53,679 bases of DNA from Ruminococcus sp. GTDB lineage: Bacteria; Bacillota; Clostridia; Oscillospirales; Acutalibacteraceae. The first letter of the stretch is position 1; every line of letters starts with the position of its first letter. The translations under genes and the position numbers were made by a program. Shown one piece after another: positions 25,940-35,076 of this stretch. A model generated the notes under the pieces. That model ran no database searches. It was not told where the DNA came from and saw only the letters and a list, made by a program, of their open reading frames with translations. The stretch covers positions 1 to 53,679 of the forward strand of contig JAKSRB010000005.1 in the NCBI GenBank assembly GCA_024403825.1, read 5' to 3'.

Positions 25940-26090
25940 TAGAAGCAAACAAGAATATATTGAGTTGTTTGTGATTTATAATTTAATATATGAACAAAGA
26001 AGTTCATCTGAATTTATCAGATAAATATATTGCAATTTTAAATGTTTTAAGTTGCAAAAGCTGATAAATTAAGATGAACTTTTTCTGCTT
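25940..26090 (+). promoter_or_regulatory. Structured attenuator-like leader of amtB
   Basis: Three elements follow the promoter. First hairpin: GCAAACAA (25945-25952) with TTGTTTGT (25965-25972). Second hairpin: ATGAAC (25990-25995), loop AAAGAA, GTTCAT (26002-26007). A very long hairpin then has arms 26000-26020 and 26061-26081 (21 bp with one mismatch) and an inner TTGCAA/TTGCAA stem (26030-26035, 26052-26057), ending in TTTTT (26080-26084). The 3' arm of the second hairpin is also part of the 5' arm of the long one, so the two exclude each other. This is the geometry of an antitermination switch. The loop has A at position 1 and G at position 4, as in ANTAR targets. Confidence 0.62.
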
Positions 26091-26122
26091 CTCTGGCAAA
26101 TAATTTTCAGGAGGTTTTTTTA

Positions 26123-27370
26123 ATGAATGCAGGAAACATTGGTTTTATGTTGATTTGCTCAGCCTTTGTCTTTTTTATGACTCCGGGTCTGGCAATGTTC
26201 TATGGGGGACTTGTACGAAAAAAGAATGTTGTTAATACTATGATGACTTCAATTTTTATTATCGGTACAGGTATTGTAATGTGGGTGCTTTTTGGTTATT
26301 CTCTTTCCTTTGCACCAACTTCAAATGGTTTTATTGGTGATTTCAGCTGGATTGGTCTTGAGGGTGTTTCTACTACTGACGGCTACACTGAAGGCTCTGC
26401 TATTCCTAATATGGTGTTCAGTGCTTTCCAGATGATGTTTGCAGTTATTACTCCTGCACTTATTACTGGTGCTGTTGCAGGCAGAATGAAGTTTAAATCA
26501 CTTTTTGTATTTATCATACTTTGGACTATTGTTGTTTACTATCCTTTGGCTCATATGGTTTGGGCAACAGGCGGTGTCCTTGGTCTTGACGGAATTGGTG
26601 CTCTTGATTTCGCTGGCGGTGATGTTGTACATATCAGCTCAGGTGTATCTGCTCTTGTGCTTTGTATTCTTCTCGGCAAACGCCGTGATTATGACAGAGC
26701 AAATTACAGAATCCACAATATCCCTACCGTAGTTCTTGGTGCTTCCTTACTTATGTTTGGTTGGTTCGGATTTAATGCAGGTTCTGCTCTTGAGGCAAAT
26801 GGTCTTGCAGCTCACGCATTTATGACAACTGCTGTTTCTGCAGCTGCGGCTCTCCTTTCTTGGATGCTCTGTGATGTTGTTCTTAACAAAAAGCCAACTC
26901 TTATCGGTGCTTGTACCGGTATGGTTGCAGGTCTTGTAGGTATTACACCTGGTGCAGGCTTTGTACCTGTATGGGCAGCAGTAATTATAGGATTTACAAC
27001 AAGCCCTGTTTGTTATATGATGATTTCCTATGGCAAGAAAAAGTTCGGTTTTGATGATGCTCTTGATGCATTCAGCTGTCATGGTACAGGAGGTATCTGG
27101 GGTGGATTGCTCACAGGTGTATTTTCAAGTACAGCAATTAATGCTGATGCAGGAAATGGTATAGTTTATGGTGAGTTTGCCCAGTTTGCAGCTCAGGCAG
27201 CAGGTATCGGAATTACACTTGTAATTGCAGTAGTTGGAACATTAATCTGCTATGCATTGACAAGACTTGTTACAGGTAAAATCAGAGTTGATGCAAAGGA
27301 TGAAATGCTTGGTCTTGACATTACACAGCATGGTGAGTCTGCATATCCGTCATTCAATGGTCTTGAATAA
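26123..27370 (+). CDS. amtB: Ammonium transporter AmtB
   Basis: A 415-residue, eleven-helix Amt/MEP/Rh transporter. The twin histidines of the pore are present: H170 in DVVHISSG and H320 in SCHGTGG. It moves ammonium into the cell when nitrogen is scarce and is plugged by a P-II protein when nitrogen is plentiful; that partner gene follows after 67 bases. CAGGAGG lies before the ATG. The leader carries a putative attenuator, so expression is probably controlled after initiation. Codons are T-ending and biased, suggesting high expression. Confidence 0.97.
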   Translation: MNAGNIGFMLICSAFVFFMTPGLAMFYGGLVRKKNVVNTMMTSIFIIGTGIVMWVLFGYSLSFAPTSNGFIGDFSWIGLEGVSTTDGYTEGSAIPNMVFSAFQMMFAVITPALITGAVAGRMKFKSLFVFIILWTIVVYYPLAHMVWATGGVLGLDGIGALDFAGGDVVHISSGVSALVLCILLGKRRDYDRANYRIHNIPTVVLGASLLMFGWFGFNAGSALEANGLAAHAFMTTAVSAAAALLSWMLCDVVLNKKPTLIGACTGMVAGLVGITPGAGFVPVWAAVIIGFTTSPVCYMMISYGKKKFGFDDALDAFSCHGTGGIWGGLLTGVFSSTAINADAGNGIVYGEFAQFAAQAAGIGITLVIAVVGTLICYALTRLVTGKIRVDAKDEMLGLDITQHGESAYPSFNGLE

Positions 27371-27437
27371 TTGACTTAATGATATATAATAGAGTGTGTG
27401 TTTTGTTATTATTAAAATTTAAGGAGGCTTATGACAA

Positions 27438-27827
27438 ATGGCAGATAATAATAAAGAGTGTCAGTTAATTAAAATTGAAGCAGTTGTGCGTGATGAAATG
27501 TTTATTGATGTAAAAAACGCACTTGCAGATATTGGAGTAAATGGTATTACCGCATATCAGGTAGTAGGCTGTGGTATTCAGAGAGGTATGTCTGAATATG
27601 TAAGAGGTCAGAAGATTGATGTTCAGGTGTTGCCAAAAATCAAGTTTGAAATTGTAGTTTCATCTGAAGAATGGGAAGCAAAAACTATTGAGGCTATTAA
27701 AAAGGCAGCATTTACAGGACATCCTGGTGACGGAAAAATTTTCACATCCTATATTAAGCAGGCTATAAAAATCCGAACAGGAGAAACTGGCTATGATGCA
27801 ATTCAATCACCTAACTTTGATGATTGA
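27438..27827 (+). CDS. glnK: P-II family nitrogen regulatory protein
   Basis: A 129-residue P-II protein with the C-terminal signature TGHPGDGKIF, which forms the nucleotide-binding site, and a T-loop ending GMSEYVRG. It should bind ATP/ADP and 2-oxoglutarate and block the AmtB pore. In the usual T-loop (ELYRG) the uridylylated Tyr51 comes directly before RG; here that place is Val and a Tyr lies one position earlier (Y54), so uridylylation is doubtful. AAGGAGG precedes it. An amtB-linked position fits GlnK, but the T-loop may indicate another subgroup. Confidence 0.9.
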   Translation: MADNNKECQLIKIEAVVRDEMFIDVKNALADIGVNGITAYQVVGCGIQRGMSEYVRGQKIDVQVLPKIKFEIVVSSEEWEAKTIEAIKKAAFTGHPGDGKIFTSYIKQAIKIRTGETGYDAIQSPNFDD

Positions 27828-27857
27828 TTTTATATGAAATAATTTAATATTTTATGA

Positions 27858-27900
27858 CCCCCTTGAAATTTTGATTACGGAATTTTGAGGGGGTTGTTTA
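27858..27900 (+). terminator. Terminator after amtB-glnK
   Basis: A 13-bp stem, CCCCCTTGAAATT (27858-27870) with AATTTTGAGGGGG (27881-27893), includes two G-U pairs and is followed by a T-rich run. Confidence 0.85.
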
Positions 27901-27959
27901 TTTGCTTTTTATTACAATGTCAAATTTATTATAACAGAAAGTTTATTGTTTATTTTTAG

Positions 27960-27988
27960 TTGATAAATTTTCGGAGTTATGTTATAAT
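27960..27988 (+). promoter_or_regulatory. Sigma-A-type promoter of ruvCAB
   Basis: TTGATA (27960-27965), 17 bases, TATAAT (27983-27988) with an upstream TG extension. Confidence 0.72.
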
Positions 27989-28046
27989 GTTTTAAATTGC
28001 GTTATTATACCATTTTTTCGGATTGTTGGTTTATGGAGGTTATAAT

Positions 28047-28553
28047 TTGGTGGTTTTTGGAATAGATCCTGGCTATGCAATAGTCGGCTGGGGAGCTATC
28101 AGCTATAAAACAAATTATTATAAGGCATTAGGCTTTGGCTCTATACAGACTCAGGCTCATACGGATTTTAACAGCAGGCTTGAACAGATTTATGATGAAT
28201 TATATTCAATACTTAACCGCTGTCGTCCTGATGCACTTGCCATTGAAAAATTATACTTTCAGACCAATCAGAAAACTGCTATTCAGGTTGCGGAGGCAAG
28301 AGGTGTTACCTTGCTTGCCGCACAGAAGTTAAAAATACCGATTTTTGAATATACACCTTTACAGGTAAAGACGGCTGTTACAGGATATGGAAAAGCTAAA
28401 AAGCCTCAGGTTATGGAGATGACTCGCAGACTTTTAAAGCTTGATGAAGTTCCTAAGCCTGACGATACTGCTGATGCTCTTGCTATTGCAATTTGTCATA
28501 CACAGGCGGCAGGCTCACAGCTAAGACGGGATTTATTCAGAAAGGAAATTTGA
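28047..28553 (+). CDS. ruvC: Holliday junction endonuclease RuvC
   Basis: About 168 residues. The acidic catalytic residues are seen in FGIDPG near the N-terminus, AIEKLYF in the middle and KPDDTADALA at the C-terminus. RuvC cuts Holliday junctions symmetrically with Mg2+. The start is TTG 28047, six bases after GGAGGT (28035-28040); an upstream in-frame TTG at 28023 would place the ribosome binding site inside the gene. It leads the order ruvC-ruvA-ruvB. Confidence 0.96.
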   Translation: MVVFGIDPGYAIVGWGAISYKTNYYKALGFGSIQTQAHTDFNSRLEQIYDELYSILNRCRPDALAIEKLYFQTNQKTAIQVAEARGVTLLAAQKLKIPIFEYTPLQVKTAVTGYGKAKKPQVMEMTRRLLKLDEVPKPDDTADALAIAICHTQAAGSQLRRDLFRKEI

Positions 28554-28555
28554 TT

Positions 28556-29161
28556 ATGCTTTATTCTGTAAGAGGAAAGCTGATTTATTCAACATCTTCA
28601 AATGCTGTTGTTGAATGTGGTGGTGTGGGTTATAATTGTCAGACTACCAGAAATACAATTAAAACCTTAAAGCCTGATTCTGAGGTTATGCTTTATACAT
28701 ATCTTAATGTGCGTGAAGATGCGGTGGATTTGTATGGCTTTGCAACTAAAACTGAGCTTGATACATTTAAAAATCTCATTACTGTAAGTGGGGTTGGTCC
28801 AAAGGCTGGACTTTCAATCTGTTCTGAGCTTACTCCTGAGCAAATTGCAATGGCTGTTGCTACTGATGATGTGAAAACTCTTACACAAGCTCAGGGTGTC
28901 GGCAAAAAAACCGCACAGCGTATTGTTCTTGAATTAAAGGATAAGCTTGCAAAGGCGGCTGTTACCTCTGATAATGGTATGTCTGCTGTAGCTTCGGCAG
29001 CGGCAAATGCATCAAGTGGAAATATTCCAAAGGCGGTTGAGGCTTTGGGAGTTCTTGGCTATACTCCGTCAGATGTTTCGCCTGTCCTTGCAACTCTTGA
29101 CAGCTCTCTGCCTGTAGAACAGCTTATCGCTATGACCTTGAAACAAATGGGTAGAAAATAA
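28556..29161 (+). CDS. ruvA: Holliday junction branch migration protein RuvA
   Basis: About 201 residues. It has the N-terminal OB fold (MLYSVRGKLIYSTSS), helix-hairpin-helix motifs (VSGVGPKAGLSI and AQGVGKKTAQRI) and the C-terminal RuvB-contact domain (about 152-201). RuvA tetramers hold the Holliday junction and load RuvB. ATG 28556 is two bases after ruvC and nine bases after AAAGGA; an earlier in-frame ATG inside ruvC is not needed. Confidence 0.97.
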   Translation: MLYSVRGKLIYSTSSNAVVECGGVGYNCQTTRNTIKTLKPDSEVMLYTYLNVREDAVDLYGFATKTELDTFKNLITVSGVGPKAGLSICSELTPEQIAMAVATDDVKTLTQAQGVGKKTAQRIVLELKDKLAKAAVTSDNGMSAVASAAANASSGNIPKAVEALGVLGYTPSDVSPVLATLDSSLPVEQLIAMTLKQMGRK

Positions 29162-29182
29162 TTGGAAAGATTTTAATTTATT

Positions 29183-30265
29183 ATGAGTAAAATGGAATTT
29201 TCTGAAGAATTTGATTTTGAAAACAGAATAATGGATACATCTGAAATTCCTGAGGATGCCGTTGAGGGTGATAATCCGCTCAGACCTAAAACTCTTGATG
29301 AATATATCGGTCAGGAAAAAGCTAAGGAAAATCTGAAGATTTTTATTGAGGCGGCTAAAATCAGAGGAGAATCTCTCGACCATGTTTTGCTTTACGGTCC
29401 TCCAGGACTTGGCAAAACAACTCTTTCAGGTATTATTGCAAATGAACTTGGAGTTTCTCTGAGAATTACCTCAGGTCCTGCTATTGAAAAACCAGGTGAC
29501 CTTGCCGCATTGCTAACAAATCTTAATGCAGGTGATGTGCTTTTTATTGATGAAATTCATCGTCTTAGCCGTTCAGTAGAGGAAATCCTTTATCCGTCAA
29601 TGGAAGATTTTGCTATTGATATAATTACAGGTAAAGGGCAGATGGCGGCATCATATCATTTGCCTTTGCCAAAATTCACTCTTGTAGGTGCAACAACAAG
29701 AGCAGGACAGCTTACTGCTCCGCTGCGTGACCGTTTTGGTGTGGTTCTCAGACTTGAATTATATACACCCGAGGAGCTTGCCAAAATTGTTGAACGAAGT
29801 GCAGGCATACTCGGCGTAAGGATTGAACACGAGGGTGCAATAGAAATTGCCTCACGCTCAAGAGGTACTCCACGAATTGCAAACAGAATGTTGAAGCGTG
29901 TAAGGGATTTTGCAGAAGTAATGTCAGACGGAGTAATTACCCTTGAAACAGCACGAACAGCACTTGACCGACTTGAGATTGATGAGTTAGGACTTGACCA
30001 GAACGACAGGAGAATGCTTGAAGCTATAATAAGGTTTTACAATGGCGGACCTGTTGGACTTGAAACTCTTGCGGCGGCAATAGGTGAAGAAGCAATTACT
30101 ATCGAGGATGTTTATGAGCCGTATCTTTTACAGATAGGATTTTTGAGCCGAACACCAAGGGGAAGATGTATTACAGCTGAGGCTTGCAGACATCTCGGTT
30201 ATGATTTTCCAAAAGGAACAGTAAATGCAATGCCGACACAGCCAAGCTTGCTTGATGGTCAATAA
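29183..30265 (+). CDS. ruvB: Holliday junction branch migration helicase RuvB
   Basis: A 360-residue AAA+ ATPase with Walker [10 protein letters not shown], Walker B FIDEIHRL, sensor-1 GATTRAG and a C-terminal winged helix (about 270-340). It drives branch migration as hexamers on each side of RuvA. Residues 1-25 form a slightly long acidic N-terminus. The site GGAAAG is rather far from the ATG, so translation may depend on ruvA. Confidence 0.97.
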   Translation: MSKMEFSEEFDFENRIMDTSEIPEDAVEGDNPLRPKTLDEYIGQEKAKENLKIFIEAAKIRGESLDHVLLYGPPGLGKTTLSGIIANELGVSLRITSGPAIEKPGDLAALLTNLNAGDVLFIDEIHRLSRSVEEILYPSMEDFAIDIITGKGQMAASYHLPLPKFTLVGATTRAGQLTAPLRDRFGVVLRLELYTPEELAKIVERSAGILGVRIEHEGAIEIASRSRGTPRIANRMLKRVRDFAEVMSDGVITLETARTALDRLEIDELGLDQNDRRMLEAIIRFYNGGPVGLETLAAAIGEEAITIEDVYEPYLLQIGFLSRTPRGRCITAEACRHLGYDFPKGTVNAMPTQPSLLDGQ

Positions 30266-30345
30266 TAAATTTGAGTTAAATTTAAATTAATAATTTACAT
30301 AGATAAAGCATATTTTAATAATAAAAAATATCGGAGGTAATTAAT

Positions 30346-31695
30346 TTGGGAAGATTATTTGGAACAGACGGTGCAAGAGGTATCGCCAATAAAGAGCTTA
30401 CACCACAGCTTGCAATGAATATAGGCAGAGCTGCCGCAATGGTGCTTATCAGCAATGAGGTTGAACAGCCAACAATTATCATTGGTAAGGATACAAGACT
30501 TTCAGGGGATATGCTTGAGGGTGCTTTGATTGCAGGACTTTGCTCAGTTGGTGCAAATGTAAAATTACTCGGAGTTGTTCCGACACCTGCTGTAGCTTAC
30601 CTTGTTGGCAAGTATAGTGCAGATGCTGGTATTATGATTTCTGCATCACATAATCCATATGAATTTAACGGCATAAAGATTTTCAGCTCTGAGGGAACAA
30701 AGCTTCCTGATGACCTTGAAAACAGAATCGAAGAAATTGTGCTTGACAATGTTGTTGATTATAAGGTTGCTGAAAAGGGCAGAATAGGTAAGGTTGAAGT
30801 AGTTGATAATGCCGCAGACGATTATATTGAACATGTTGTAAAGTCAATAGATATGGACTTAGAGGGAATGGAGGTTGCTCTTGACTGCTCAAACGGTTCA
30901 TCATCAAGAACTGCTGAAAAGCTCTTTACTAAGCTTGGTGCAAAGGTTCATATGCTTTTCGACAAGCCTGACGGAGTTAATATAAATAAGGATTGCGGTT
31001 CAACACATATCGGTAAATTACAAAGCTATGTTCGTGAGCATAAGCTTTGCTGTGGTCTTGCGTTTGACGGTGATGCAGACAGATGTCTTGCTGTAGATGA
31101 AAACGGCAATCTTGTTGACGGTGACTATTTAATTGCCATTTGTGCAAAGGATATGAAGGACAGAGGAGTATTAAAGAAAAATGCCGCTGTTGGTACAGTA
31201 ATGACCAATATGGGATTTAATAAATTCTGTGATGATAACGATATTCACTTTGTATCAACAAAGGTGGGTGACCGTTATGTTCTTGAGGCTATGCTCAGAG
31301 AAGGATATAATATCGGTGGTGAGCAGAGCGGACATATAATTTTCCTTGACTATGCAACAACAGGTGACGGTGAGCTTTCAGGTGCAATGGTGCTAAGTAT
31401 TATGAAGCGTACAGGTGAAAAGCTCAGCAACCTTGCAAAGGTTATGGAGAGATTTCCACAGGTACTTATAAATGTTACAGTAAGCAATGAAGCTAAGCTT
31501 TCATTCTATACTGATAAAGAGATTAAGGCTGAAATCAAGAGAGTAACAGATATTCTCGGCGACAGAGGAAGAATTTTAATCAGAGTTTCTGGAACAGAGC
31601 CACTTGTAAGAGTTATGCTTGAGGGTGAAAACCTCGAAGAAATTCAAAGTCTTGCTGAAGAAGCCGCAAATGTAGTAAGGGAAAGATTATCATAA
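30346..31695 (+). CDS. glmM: Phosphoglucosamine mutase
   Basis: A 449-residue alpha-phosphohexomutase that converts glucosamine-6-phosphate to glucosamine-1-phosphate for peptidoglycan precursors. It has the phosphoserine loop SASHNP (S101), the metal loop DGDADR, the sugar loop GGEQSGH and the C-terminal phosphate loop RVSGTEPLVR. The GEQSGH sequence fits GlmM better than phosphomannomutase. The start is TTG 30346 after GGAGG. The stop shares a base with the next ATG. Confidence 0.96.
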   Translation: MGRLFGTDGARGIANKELTPQLAMNIGRAAAMVLISNEVEQPTIIIGKDTRLSGDMLEGALIAGLCSVGANVKLLGVVPTPAVAYLVGKYSADAGIMISASHNPYEFNGIKIFSSEGTKLPDDLENRIEEIVLDNVVDYKVAEKGRIGKVEVVDNAADDYIEHVVKSIDMDLEGMEVALDCSNGSSSRTAEKLFTKLGAKVHMLFDKPDGVNINKDCGSTHIGKLQSYVREHKLCCGLAFDGDADRCLAVDENGNLVDGDYLIAICAKDMKDRGVLKKNAAVGTVMTNMGFNKFCDDNDIHFVSTKVGDRYVLEAMLREGYNIGGEQSGHIIFLDYATTGDGELSGAMVLSIMKRTGEKLSNLAKVMERFPQVLINVTVSNEAKLSFYTDKEIKAEIKRVTDILGDRGRILIRVSGTEPLVRVMLEGENLEEIQSLAEEAANVVRERLS

Positions 31696-32558
31696 TGCGT
31701 TTATCAGAAAATTGGAATGACTATGAGCTTTTAGATACTTCGGACGGAGAAAGGCTTGAGCGTTGGGGCGAAATAATTTTAATTCGCCCTGACCCTCAGA
31801 TTATATGGACAACTGATAAGAAAAATCCGCTTTGGAGAAAGGCTCACGCAAGATACCACCGCAGTAACAAGGGTGGGGGATATTGGGAGCAGTATCGCAA
31901 GGTGCCTGACCGTTGGACTATAAATTATGGAAATCTTGTTTTTAATATAAAGCCAATGGGCTTTAAGCATACAGGAGTTTTTCCTGAGCAGGCTGTAAAC
32001 TGGGATTTTGCGGCTGAAAAAATCCAAATGGAGAACCGACCGATTAAGGTTCTGAATCTTTTTGGTTATACAGGCTGTGCAACACTTGCCTGTATGAATG
32101 CAGGTGCAAATGTTACTCATGTTGATGCATCTAAAGGAATGGTTCAGTGGGCTAAGGAAAATGCTGTATCAAGCGGACTTGCAGATAAACCTGTAAGATG
32201 GCTGGTTGATGATTGTGTAAAATTTGTTCAGCGTGAAATCAGGCGTGGAAATCGTTATGATGCAATAATTATGGACCCACCGTCATACGGAAGAGGTCCT
32301 AATGGTGAAATCTGGAAGCTTGAAGAACAGCTTTATTCTTTAGTTGACCTTTGTAAGCAGGTATTGTCTGATGAACCGCTTTTCTTTATACTTAATTCAT
32401 ATACTACAGGGCTTTCGCCTGCGGTTATGGAATATCTGCTTGGAGTTATGCTAAAAAGTGAGTTTGGTGGCAGGATTTCAAGTAATGAAATTGGATTAAA
32501 GGTAACTGATACAGGGCTTATTTTGCCTTGTGGTTCAACCGCAATTTGGGAGAAGTAA
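31695..32558 (+). CDS. Class I SAM-dependent methyltransferase, RlmI/RlmL-like core
   Basis: A 287-residue protein with the SAM-binding loop LNLFGYTGCATLA (about 114-126), an acidic VTHVDAS strand and the catalytic-type motif IMDPPSYGRG. This resembles the methyltransferase part of 23S rRNA methyltransferases such as RlmI, but it lacks an N-terminal PUA domain; the first 80 residues are Trp-rich instead. The nucleic acid target is unknown. It overlaps the glmM stop by one base and is followed closely by ecfA1. Confidence 0.82.
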   Translation: MRLSENWNDYELLDTSDGERLERWGEIILIRPDPQIIWTTDKKNPLWRKAHARYHRSNKGGGYWEQYRKVPDRWTINYGNLVFNIKPMGFKHTGVFPEQAVNWDFAAEKIQMENRPIKVLNLFGYTGCATLACMNAGANVTHVDASKGMVQWAKENAVSSGLADKPVRWLVDDCVKFVQREIRRGNRYDAIIMDPPSYGRGPNGEIWKLEEQLYSLVDLCKQVLSDEPLFFILNSYTTGLSPAVMEYLLGVMLKSEFGGRISSNEIGLKVTDTGLILPCGSTAIWEK

Positions 32559-32561
32559 TAA

Positions 32562-33407
32562 ATGGAATTTATCTCAGCTCAGGATATATATTTTTCATAT
32601 GAGGAGATTGAGGTCGGCAAAAAGGTTATTAATGCTGTTGACGGTGTGTCACTTGAAATAAAAAAGGGTGAATTTGTAGCTTTGCTCGGACATAACGGCT
32701 GTGGTAAATCTACAATGGCAAAGCATTTCAATGAAATGCTTCTGCCTGATAAGGGAAAAGTCTTTGTTGACGGTGATGATACGGCAGATGAAAGCAAAAC
32801 CTTTGATATAAGAAAAAAAGTCGGATTGGTTCTGCAAAACCCTGATAATCAGTTAGTAGCAAGTATCGTTGAAGAGGATGTTGCGTTCGGACCTGAAAAT
32901 CTTGGAGTACCTCCTGAGAAAATCCGAGAGCGTGTTGATAGTGCGTTAAAGGCTGTAGATATGTATGAATACAGAAAGAATGCACCCTTCAAGCTTTCCG
33001 GTGGTCAGAAAAAGCGAATTGCAATAGCGGGCATACTTGCAATGCAGCCAGAGTGTATAGTCCTTGACGAGCCTACTGCAATGCTTGACCCAAGTGGCAG
33101 AGATGAAGTATTGTCAACCCTTATAAAGCTTAATCGTGAAAACAATATTACGATAGTTCTTATTACGCATTATATGGATGAGGCAGTTCTTGCTGACAGG
33201 GTTATAGTTATGGATGCAGGAAAAATTCTTACAGAGGGTAAGCCTGATGAAGTTTTTTCTCAGGTTGAATTGCTGAAAAAGCACAGGCTTGATGTTCCAC
33301 AGGCAACTGAGCTGATTTATAAATTAAGGGGCTGTGGAGTGAATTTTGATAAGGTTCCTCTCACAGATGAAGAGTGTATAAAAATGCTTGAGGAGGTGCT
33401 TAAGTGA
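32562..33407 (+). CDS. ecfA1: Energy-coupling factor transporter ATPase EcfA1
   Basis: A 281-residue ABC ATPase with Walker [11 protein letters not shown]-loop QNPDNQ, signature LSGGQ, Walker B CIVLDEPT and a conserved switch His. The QNPDNQ Q-loop is characteristic of EcfA1. With EcfA2 and EcfT it energises vitamin or metal uptake through exchangeable S components. It lies three bases after the methyltransferase and overlaps ecfA2. Confidence 0.95.
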   Translation: MEFISAQDIYFSYEEIEVGKKVINAVDGVSLEIKKGEFVALLGHNGCGKSTMAKHFNEMLLPDKGKVFVDGDDTADESKTFDIRKKVGLVLQNPDNQLVASIVEEDVAFGPENLGVPPEKIRERVDSALKAVDMYEYRKNAPFKLSGGQKKRIAIAGILAMQPECIVLDEPTAMLDPSGRDEVLSTLIKLNRENNITIVLITHYMDEAVLADRVIVMDAGKILTEGKPDEVFSQVELLKKHRLDVPQATELIYKLRGCGVNFDKVPLTDEECIKMLEEVLK

Positions 33408-34270
33408 GTATCCTTGAGCTTAAAAACCTTACTTATACTTATGGAAAGAAAACAGCATTTGAAAAAACCGCTGTTGACAATGTTAATTTAAGCATTGAAA
33501 AAGGCGAATTTATCGGTATAATCGGACATACTGGTTCTGGTAAGTCAACGCTTGTACAGATGCTTAACGGACTTATAAAGCCTACAAGCGGACAAGTACT
33601 GCTTGACGGTGCGGATATTTGGGAAAAGCCAAAGGAAATAAGAAAAATACGATTTAAGGTTGGAATGGTTTTTCAATATCCTGAGTATCAGTTATTTGAC
33701 GAAACTGTATATAAGGATATTTCTTTCGGACCTAAAAACAAGGGGCTTACTGGAGCAGAGCTTGACAAGGCGGTCAGAGATGCGGCAAAGTTTGTCGGAA
33801 TGAAGGACGAATTGCTTAATAAATCACCCTTTGATTTATCAGGTGGAGAAAAACGCAGAGCCGCAATAGCAGGTGTTATTGCTATGCAGCCAGAGGTGCT
33901 TGTGCTTGATGAACCTACAGCAGGTCTTGACCCTATGGGCAGAGAATTATTGCTCAGTCAGATTGCACAGTATCACAGAGAAAGAAAAAATACCGTATTG
34001 CTTGTTTCACACAGTATGGAGGATATAGCGAGGGTTGCTGACAGAATTATAGTAATGAGCAATTCTCATTGCGTTATGTTTGATAAAACAAAGGAAGTTT
34101 TTTCACGAGGCAGAGAGCTTGAAAAAATCGGACTCAGAGTACCACAGATTACTAAAATTATGCTTGAGCTTCGTGAAAAGGGAATAGATGTTGATGAGGG
34201 GATTTTGACAGTTGATGACGCTGTTTCTCAGATAACCTCAATTTTAAAGAGAAAGGGCAGGCTATGGTAA
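33404..34270 (+). CDS. ecfA2: Energy-coupling factor transporter ATPase EcfA2
   Basis: A 288-residue ABC ATPase with [25 protein letters not shown] and [11 protein letters not shown]. The QYPEYQLF Q-loop is typical of EcfA2, which heterodimerises with EcfA1. The GTG start at 33404 overlaps the ecfA1 stop by four bases, indicating translational coupling. The C-terminal extension after about residue 240 is common in this subfamily. Confidence 0.95.
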   Translation: MSILELKNLTYTYGKKTAFEKTAVDNVNLSIEKGEFIGIIGHTGSGKSTLVQMLNGLIKPTSGQVLLDGADIWEKPKEIRKIRFKVGMVFQYPEYQLFDETVYKDISFGPKNKGLTGAELDKAVRDAAKFVGMKDELLNKSPFDLSGGEKRRAAIAGVIAMQPEVLVLDEPTAGLDPMGRELLLSQIAQYHRERKNTVLLVSHSMEDIARVADRIIVMSNSHCVMFDKTKEVFSRGRELEKIGLRVPQITKIMLELREKGIDVDEGILTVDDAVSQITSILKRKGRLW

Positions 34271-35076
34271 GAGATATTACACTTGGACAGTATTATCCTG
34301 GGAAGAGCTTTTTGCATAGGCTTGACCCAAGGTCAAAAATAATTCTGCTTATTGCATATCTTGTAATTATTTTCTGTACATTCAATTATCTGTCACTTTT
34401 GCTTGTTACAATATTTACTGCACTTGTAATCGCTATAAGCGGTGTACCGTTTAAAACATATTTAAAAAGCCTTAAAATTGTCATTACTATTGTAATAATT
34501 ACTTCAATATTAAATTTATTTTATGGTACAGGTGAACCAATATGGCAATGGTGGATAATTTCAGTAACAGCAAACGGAATTAACAGAGCGATTTTTGTAA
34601 CTATCCGAATTATTTGTCTGATACTTGCAAGCTCGTGCCTGACCTTTACTACTTCGCCAACCGATTTGACAGATGCACTTGAAAGACTGCTGAAACCACT
34701 CAATAAAATTCATTTTCCGGTGCATGAGGTTTCAATGATGATGACACTTGCCCTGCGTTTTGTACCAACACTTCTTGAGGAAACTGATAAGATTATGCAG
34801 GCACAAAAGGCAAGGGGTGCTGATATGGAAGCAGGAAATTTATTTACAAGAATTAAAGCAATGATACCTATTCTTGTACCGCTGTTTGTATCAGCCTTCA
34901 GAAGAGCATATGAGGTTGCTACAGCAATGGAATGTCGCTGTTATAATGGTGGAAGTGGCAGAACAAGGATGAAGGTTATTCATATGACTAAGCGTGATGC
35001 AGTTGGATTTATTGGTGTTGCACTTATAATTATCGGAGTGTTTATATGCAATATAATGATGAAAAAAGTAATATAA
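34264..35076 (+). CDS. ecfT: Energy-coupling factor transporter transmembrane protein EcfT
   Basis: A 270-residue membrane protein with DPRSKI near the N-terminus, several helices, and the two coupling helices carrying the Ala-Arg-Gly type motifs (QKARGADM and MECRCYNGG, the second variant). It links the S component to EcfA1A2. It overlaps ecfA2 by seven bases and truA by 31. No S component gene is present here, as in other group II ECF systems where these are scattered. Confidence 0.94.
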   Translation: MVRDITLGQYYPGKSFLHRLDPRSKIILLIAYLVIIFCTFNYLSLLLVTIFTALVIAISGVPFKTYLKSLKIVITIVIITSILNLFYGTGEPIWQWWIISVTANGINRAIFVTIRIICLILASSCLTFTTSPTDLTDALERLLKPLNKIHFPVHEVSMMMTLALRFVPTLLEETDKIMQAQKARGADMEAGNLFTRIKAMIPILVPLFVSAFRRAYEVATAMECRCYNGGSGRTRMKVIHMTKRDAVGFIGVALIIIGVFICNIMMKKVI

